From the NCBI GenBank assembly GCA_019155185.1, contig CM032805.1, positions 2,784,239-2,848,238 of the forward strand: DNA of 64,000 bases. Direction: 5' to 3'. The notes beneath the pieces are model-generated. The model worked only from the letters and a program-made list of their open reading frames with translations. It did not search any database and was not told the origin of the DNA. This document shows positions 57,701-64,000 of the stretch, piece after piece. This stretch comes from Beaufortia kweichowensis. Lineage: Eukaryota; Chordata; Actinopteri; Cypriniformes; Gastromyzontidae. The number at the start of each line of letters is the position of its first letter. The stretch's first letter is position 1. Made by a program: the position numbers and the translations under genes.

Positions 57701-58199
57701 AGTGAATGGGCACTGCTTTTTCATTAGTATTCCCTATATGCAGTCAGTCGCTGAAAGAAGCTAGCATTGGTTCCAATGATTACTGGAATTGTGTGGGGCC
57801 TTGGGGTCTGGGCAGACTAAGGCAAGGATGGATATGGTCTCTTCGCACCAGTGAGAGTTACAGGAAGGTAACATCTATGACAATGTATCCTCTGTAGGGA
57901 TAACTGCATGAGCTAAGGCCCCAGATGGATAATCCAGCAAGGGATGGACGGGTACATCAGGTAGGTTTCGAGTACCATGATTCAAGACAATGGTAACTTG
58001 AGACCCGCTGTCCCACAGAGCACAGCACGGTTGGCCCCAATTTTTACCTCTACGGTTGAGGCTGGTCCAACTAGTCCCTTGGGCAGACCATTTGGCTCAC
58101 TGATGTGCACATGACTGTTTTAGAAAAACAGGCTGCTCTCCAGATGGGTGGCTGTGGTTTGGATCACCTCCTCCTTTGCTTCCTCGTGAATGACTGGAT

Positions 58200-59490
58200 T
58201 AATTTAGTGATCACCTGGGTGGCATTTTCAGGCTAGGCACTTTGTAGAGATGTGCCGCTTCCCCGCACTATAGCAAAAGTAATCGTCCAGGTTCCTTGAT
58301 AGCCATCGCTAGGGCCTGAAGCATGCATTTGGGGTACCTGGGCAGGACTAGCTGTACTACTTGAACCACACTCATTACTGCTAGTTTGTTGGAGCTGAAG
58401 TACTTGCTTCCTCAAAGACTGCACTTCCATTCTTTGTTATTTCCTTTGATCTGAGGGGCTTGTTTGTCGTGAGCTTGGTTCTGGATTCTAGCATCATGGA
58501 GGAGGCTGGTAAACTATTTGGCGATCACTTTTAAACTGAGTCCTCAGTTCTTGAATTTCTGCTTTAGTTCTCGCACCAAAGCTGGACAGTTATTGCCCTC
58601 ATCATGCAAGTGTATGGATTTTGCAGTAGCGTAAACTTACGCCGAAAGTGACTTCAATTTCTTCCGCCTCAATTTCGTTTAACAAGCTCAGGAACGCTAT
58701 GGTTTCTTTTCTCTCCCTTAACCTCAGCTGCAAAGCATCATATCAGATTCGACTGCTCCACCTAATCAGTTGTTCCACTCTTGCCTTATCAACATTGGAG
58801 GGAGACAGTCCACCTCTTTGCACAACTTTAGTCAGTGATTTTCAACCCTTCTCAGGAAATCAGAGTGACTCTCCTGAAAGCTGTCGTAGAAGCTTAAAAA
58901 GCGAAATACAAATCCTCTCCGACTCTGAGGATCCAAAGTACTTTCCAAAGCTTCAAGATACTGCTATGAGCTGGCATCAGGACTAGACATACGGACAGCT
59001 TTAATGATTTCTAGAGCTGGTCCTTTAAGCTTTCAACAATTCTTCTCCTTTTTTTCTCTGAGCATTCACATTCAGTTATCATCATTTTAGCTTGCTCCAT
59101 CCAATGTTCCATGGTTTCTTCACCTGTGGGGGTCGGACAATACCAGAGAAGGTACGTAAGCTTAATGGTAAGCTGCCATCACTGTGGTCTTACGGTTTTC
59201 TAGGATCTCACCCACAGCACGTAATGATTGACTCGGGGAACTGGGACTTGCAATAAGTGGAGGAAACAGTGCTTGTAGATCTGTCATGGACTTCCCTTCA
59301 TCCTGAAGAAACTGGGAGAGCTTGTCAGCAAATCCTGCTGGAGCAGTACTGGTTGGGACTCTTTCAACGCCTGTAATCACCATCCATGTCTCATCATCGT
59401 GGGCTTCAGTTCTGTAGGGCAGCTGCGGTGGGGGTTCACAGCCTCGGCATTCACAAAGCACAAATAGGGTGCTTGCAGAGCTCCACATCT
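58200..59490 (-). pseudogene. gypsy gag, PNMA-like, with a decayed zinc knuckle
   Basis: The N-terminal frame 59162-59488 (DDETWMVITGVERVPTS, ADKLSQFLQDEGKSM) is followed, across frameshifts, by ESLKGPALEIIKAVRMSSPD, YLEALESTFGSSESGEDLYF, SLTKVVQRGGLSP and ARVEQLIR at 58780-59130, matching the capsid of PNMA-type gag. The C-terminal part 58233-58430 (MEVQSLRKQVLQLQQ) ends near a damaged CCHC knuckle (HISTKC, about 58240). Confidence 0.8.
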
Positions 59491-59789
59491 GTGTGTCTCA
59501 ACGCAAGACTCTTCCAAAAGCTTTAACACTCTCAGCTACTTCTTCAATGCATTTCAGTCGGTCTGGGTACATTTGTTAACAACAAGGAGGAGAAAGGTCG
59601 ATTCCAGCCTCTCTGCACCAGTCAGCAAGTTCACTTTGAAGAGGAGGGTTACTTCTGCGAGACATATTTCAACAATAAGCAGTTAAGTACTCTAAATGTA
59701 GTCTTGTCTTTTTTCTATTCAGGGATCCAAAAGGGTATTTACATGTGTTTATTTCTCTCTTCTGAAAGGTACCAGGAAGGAAAACGAAT

Positions 59790-59807
59790 ATCCCGGACGA
59801 GCCCCCA
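59790..59807 (-). other. primer-binding site, tRNA-Pro type
   Basis: The minus strand reads TGGGGGCTCGTCCGGGAT, five bases inside the LTR edge. It is the exact complement of the 3' end plus CCA of the tRNA-Pro gene at 10507-10578. Confidence 0.92.
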
Positions 59808-59812
59808 CTTTA

Positions 59813-60914
59813 TGTAGCCCCTACCCTCCTAGGTATATCCTAACCTAAGTTCTAACGGTGGAGCACCGGTTCCTTTAATTGGTGTCTCTAACTATATGTT
59901 TAAAACCCCACTCTGATACCACTTCAGAGAGATGTTAGTTTCCTAAATAACTAATATATTACCTCAATAACTAATACCCAAGTATCCAAACAAATAGATT
60001 TATTTACAAAATGAAATAAAATAAAATAATAAAATATATAATTATATAAACATATATATATATATATATTTATAGCTAAATGGGAGAGTATAAAGATCAG
60101 ATATGAATATTCAATACTGACAAATAACTAATATGATAAAACACTCAAAAGAATCCTTTTACAAGATTTCCACTTTCTCAGTTATGAGCAATATATGCAC
60201 ACCTTGTATCACAAACATAAACTTCCAGTGAACAACTAAATCCACTTACACCCTTAGTGCATTTACATGAATAAATCTCACAGTATTAGGTTCACAATAG
60301 TATGAACTGTAAACATACACATAATATACTATCAAAACAGCATATAACAGTGGGCCCACTCACACAATAAACCCTCAAACCCAACCCTGATGCAGGCCTG
60401 ATTCGCTTGTGTGCGAGGACCTTTAAAACTTAAACTGGCCTCTTCACTCTTCAGTGAGCTAAAATAAAACCAAAACACAGTACCTGTAGTCCATACACGG
60501 TCTCGACTCCACCAAGCCCGACTCTCGTGACTTCACCGACAGCCAAGTCCTCAAGCCGGAGGAACACGCACTCCCGATGGCTGAGCTGCACTATCCGTTA
60601 TGCTCGATCATCCCTCGTGTCAGAGGACCTGTGAGCTCCGGTGGCTCAACGGGTCTATCTGATATCCTCTTCAATTCCCACGTCAATACTGTTTCACTTA
60701 CAACAGCACCATGAACAGTATAACCTAAATATACAACCTTTCAAAAATCACTGTATCCAAACTCAGGCTTCAATGTCTTCGCCCGTACACCAATCAAATA
60801 ACTATATGCCACACCGTCCGTGGGCTATATGACATGTAAACAAACAAACTTTCTGAGATTTATATAAATGACTACTGTTTTGGAGTATCAACCGCAGTAG
60901 CTATCGATAAAACA
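59813..60914 (-). repeat. 5' LTR of the gypsy element
   Basis: TGTAGCCCCTACCCTCCTAG in plus reading; 1102 bp, about 115 bp shorter than its partner, with most losses between 60480 and 60900. Confidence 0.8.
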
Positions 60915-60918
60915 ACAA

Positions 60919-61183
60919 ATCTCTTCTTATGAGTTTGTGAATTGTTGAGCACGCTCATTATTGTGTATTGATTATGATTCTGAGAAGCCTCTCTCTTCAC
61001 CTTCCTATGGGTAATTAGAGCCCTCACTGTCAAAATGATCCAACACAACCTGATGAGTGGATATAGCTCTATGGTAGAGGGCATCCCTTACAATCCTCAT
61101 TTTTACCTGTTGGAGAGTTGGCCTTGTGAAATAAACGTTGCTGGTTCTAATACCAGTATTTGCAGGAAACTAGTAATAGCACT
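60919..61183 (+). repeat. array unit segment, copy right of the gypsy element
   Basis: Matches 51175-51443 nearly base for base, including the second tRNA-like segment at 61055-61165. Confidence 0.85.
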
Positions 61184-61279
61184 TAGCCTCTATTTCTTAG
61201 CCTTTGTTAACGCCGCTGTTGCTGCCTCTTGAGGAGCCACAGCAATGCAGGAAAACAGATGTTCGCTCATTGTCGGTTG

Positions 61280-61360
61280 GTAGTCGTGGCCAGTGGTTAA
61301 AATGCATAGATTAGAAATCCATTGGGGTTTCCCCAGCAGTTTTGAATCCTGCTGACTACG
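61280..61360 (+). pseudogene. tRNA-Ser (AGA) pseudogene
   Basis: GTAGTCGTGGCCAGTGGTTA, ATTAGAAATCCATTGGGGTT, TTTTGAATCCTGCTGACTAC. One G of GGCCGAG is lost, the D stem is changed and the T arm has TTTTGAATC. The flanks match those of 9193-9274 in reverse. Confidence 0.75.
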
Positions 61361-61473
61361 TTAGCTGCCTATTGGGTGTCTGGCTTACAACCATTTTTAC
61401 TTTGTCAGGTAATTGCTTGAAGTGAGATCATGATGCCTTGAACACCTTTTTCAATGAATTAATAGTGCTCTAA

Positions 61474-61525
61474 GAGTGCATGCTTTGCATGTAGGAGGTC
61501 CTGGGTTCAATCTCCAGCATCTCCA
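61474..61525 (+). pseudogene. 3' half of tRNA-Ala (TGC)
   Basis: GTGCATGCTTTGCATGTAGG and GGGTTCAATCTCCAGCATCT; the 5' half is replaced by AATTAATAGTGCTCTAAG as at 50183. Confidence 0.6.
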
Positions 61526-62026
61526 ACTGTTCTTCCTAGAGTGAATTGTTGAACACTCAGCTCATTGCTTTCTCGTCTTGATGTAACGATTCTGGAAAGC
61601 CTATCTCTTCACCTTCTCATGGGTAAATAGAGCCCTCACTGTCAACAGTGATCCAAGACAACCTGACTTAGCTCAATGGTAGAGGGCATATTTGCAATCC
61701 CAAATTTCTACCTGTTAAAAACCTCTACCTGAGAAACCTCTCTTCTCACTTTCTCATGGGTAAATAGTGCCCCTAGCTGTCGAGAATGATGCATGACAAC
61801 CTGGTGGGGGCATTTAGCTTTGTGGTAGTCCGCATGCTTTGCAATCTCTAGCATTTCCCACTTTAATAATGACATTGCTGAGCTGTTCAGGTGCATCATT
61901 GTGGGAGATTGAGCTGTCTTAAATTAATCCTTGAACTATTTGGTAACCCACAAACAAATGACTTCATACATGGTTTAGTCTTGACATAAAAGTACTAGTG
62001 AATGTTTCAAACCTTTTTTAATGAAC

Positions 62027-62480
62027 AGGAGTTTAAATACTTGGGATCAACAGTTCAGTGCGACAGGGAATGTGGAAAAGGGGTGAAGAGGCGAGTACAG
62101 GTGGAGAAAAGTGTCAGGAGTGTTGTGTGACAGAAGAGTGTCAGCAAAAATCAAAGGAAAGGTGTACAAGACAGTAGTGAGATCAGCTATGTTGTATGGG
62201 TTAGAGACTATAGCAGTGAGGAAAAGACAGGAGGCACAGATGGAGGTTGCAGAGATTTTGAGGTTCTCTTTATGAGTGACGAGGATGGACAGGATTAGTA
62301 ATGAGCACATCAGAGGACAGCTCATGTTGGCTGCTTTTACAGGGACAAGCTCAGCGAGGCCAGATTGAGATGGTTTGGACATGTACAGAGACGGATAGTG
62401 GTTATATTGGTAGAAGGATGTTAGAGATGGAGCTACCAGGCAGGAGGGGAACCCCTAAAGGGAACAGCCAGAAGTAGAAG
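62027..62480 (+). mobile_element. RTE-clade LINE, C-terminal end of the reverse transcriptase ORF
   Basis: EFKYLGSTVQ, GKVYKTVVRSAMLYGLETIA, KRQEAQMEVAEI and GRRMLEMELPGRRGTPKG are hallmarks of the RTE/BovB C-terminus. Stops and frameshifts break it, and only the last ~150 residues are present. Confidence 0.85.
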
Positions 62481-62625
62481 AAAAAGAGTTCATCCAAAAA
62501 TAAGAGATACATAAAAATGTAATCCAATATTTACATCGTTTTTACTCACCCTTTATGTTGTTTAAAACCCTGATGGCTTTGCCTTGGAACCAAAATGGAG
62601 AATTGTTTTCTCTTCACAGCAGCAT
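62480..62625 (+). repeat. dispersed repeat (AAAGAGTTCATCCAAAAAT type)
   Basis: AAAGAGTTCATCCAAAAATA and TTTTTACTCACCCTTTATGT resemble a very common cyprinid repeat. From 62625 to 63657 no gene or element is recognised. Confidence 0.5.
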
Positions 62626-63657
62626 GTAGAGATTTTTTGACCAGGATTTTGGCAGCTGATACCAGGTAGTCTATCAATTTCTTGTCATAATGATCAGCTG
62701 ATACTGATGCACATTTCAAACCGTCAAGCTTTTATTCTTGACATGTAATCTCTGTCACTCTTTACCTTTCTTCAAAGTTACACAGATATTGTCTTGGTTA
62801 TATTATATTTGCATATGATAATGGCATGATTGTGTCATTAAAGCTTAACATTACTGTAATACATCCTCACGTGTTTTACATTATCAAATTGTGATGTTAT
62901 TCTTGGCCGATACCAATCTGCAGCTGATCAATGGAAGCATCACCAGTGATATGTATTGTGAGCGCCTCTTCTTGAGCAGTTATTAAGTAACTCTATCTGT
63001 TTGGATAAACACACGGTCACATGATGATCCTTTCAGAGAGCGCTGATGTGTAACATTATGGCTTTTATCATTACTCAACCAGGTTCAGGACGTGTTGTTA
63101 AAATCACTAATAAAATAAAATAATTCGGCAATAAAGTAGGAATGTAGTTTTATGAATTGCCCTGTGATTTCTGAACATCTAATGTGAAGTGGAAACATGG
63201 AAGTGGGCAGATATATTCACATGTTTTTAATGAAGGAAACATCTGGAAAGTTTAATTCTTGGCCTGTTAAGATGGACAGTGAAAGTATCTCGCAGTCATT
63301 GCCAAATGGTTTTGTCCGGGCAGACGTTAATTGTCTGAAATTTGCTCTAAAAATGTCCTAAAATCTGTGACTCAGTGTACTGTATATACTGTAAATGCTT
63401 GTCATTTCTAAGGTTTGATCAGGTGTAGCTTGGGAATTTTAATGGACGAGATAAAACGTCAGTCCTAACCTGTTTTCGTGAACTTGTGATTGTTTTCTGC
63501 ATGTCTGTGACAAAGTCTTGGAAATCTTTTATTGAGGTTTCAGTGCTTGATTGTGGTGATACTGCTGATGTTTACTGTAGCGTGAACATCTTCCAAAGTG
63601 CTGAAAAACAAACATGACAAAATGTATAAAAACTCTTTACATTATGATCAGATAGAG

Positions 63658-64000
63658 CAGAGGTCTCCAACCTTTTTAAACCACGGACGGTTTTGTTTTA
63701 AAATATTTACACAGACCGGCTGGTGGGGATGAAGGGAAATAAGTGAATAAATAACTACTTATTACATACTTATTTTGTTTTAATTTATTTAACATTTAAT
63801 TTACATTAAATCATTAAACTGTTATCACCAGATAATGCTTGAGCAAACATTGCCATTTGTCATGGAAGAATGACACATTATTTAATATGCATGTAAAAAT
63901 ATTAAATAGTCTACATTCTGAATAATATAAAAGAAGACATTATTTAAAAAAGCTGAGATTTGTTTTAGATACAGAGTCATGATGATGATCATTAGGTTGA
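63658..64000 (+). mobile_element. start of a hAT-like element, cut by the window end
   Basis: CAGAGGTCTCCAACCTTTTT followed by CCACGGACGGTTTTG and ACAGACCGGC is the typical end of a hAT (Charlie-like) family. The other end lies beyond 64000. Confidence 0.55.

Larger units (their letters stand above)
51505..60914 (-). mobile_element. Ty3/gypsy retrotransposon with PNMA-like gag, minus orientation
   Basis: The LTRs at 51505-52721 and 59813-60914 begin, in plus reading, TGTAGCCC and end GATAAAACA. Next to the right LTR is a primer-binding site for tRNA-Pro. Order on the minus strand is 5' LTR, primer site, gag, reverse transcriptase, integrase, 3' LTR. All genes are frameshifted. No clean target duplication is seen: the left flank ends in a tRNA-Ala 5' half and the right flank starts in the segment that follows a tRNA-Ala unit. 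Confidence 0.85.

Overview
This window is eukaryotic and almost certainly from a ray-finned fish, probably a cyprinid. The evidence is spliced genes with GT-AG introns, a fish-type NLR gene with a FISNA-NACHT exon and 174-177 bp LRR exons, a DUF6729-type multicopy gene, a KMT5A-like SET gene, Tc1, hAT, Harbinger, L2, RTE and Ty3/gypsy elements, and many tRNA genes and tRNA pseudogenes. No bacterial-style operons are present. Most short open frames are chance.

Layout. 1-6 kb: the last six coding exons of a C1-tetrahydrofolate synthase gene (MTHFD1 type), plus strand, ending in GLF-stop at 5591. 6-11.6 kb: a tRNA-rich stretch (Ala-like, His, Ser, Pro, Lys remnant, Asn) broken by an internally deleted Tc1 element. 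12.0-17.2 kb: a hAT element with a complete 8 bp target duplication, itself hosting a 4 kb LTR element that is largely minisatellite. 19-23.1 kb: a decayed DUF6729-type gene with a second, inverted hAT copy inside one exon. 24-26.2 kb: Harbinger transposase fragments pointing at each other. 26.8-28.7 kb: a KMT5A-like SET gene (minus strand), close to complete. 32.0-37.3 kb: an NLR gene (minus strand) whose N-terminal side runs into a 100 N assembly gap. 40.3-43.6 kb: a second NLR copy that keeps only 3' LRR exons. 44-45.4 kb: a 5'-truncated L2 LINE. 45.9-49.2 kb: the leader and gag-like start of a retrovirus-like element, interrupted by a hAT element and a solo LTR. 49.2-51.5 kb and 60.9-62.0 kb: more of the tRNA-derived array. 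Between them, 51.5-60.9 kb, lies a Ty3/gypsy element in minus orientation with PNMA-like gag and a tRNA-Pro primer site. 62.0 kb to the end: an RTE LINE tail, a dispersed repeat and the start of another hAT-like end.

The genes do not form one pathway. The mix of NLR copies, tRNA arrays, DUF6729 and SET multicopy genes and nested transposons resembles the repeat-rich chromosome arms of cyprinids (in zebrafish, the long arm of chromosome 4); that comparison is inference. Many coding and tRNA segments differ from their expected form by single-base deletions in homopolymer runs, so some apparent pseudogenes may be assembly errors. At least one lesion, a Trp-to-TAG change in the DUF6729-type gene, is not of that kind.
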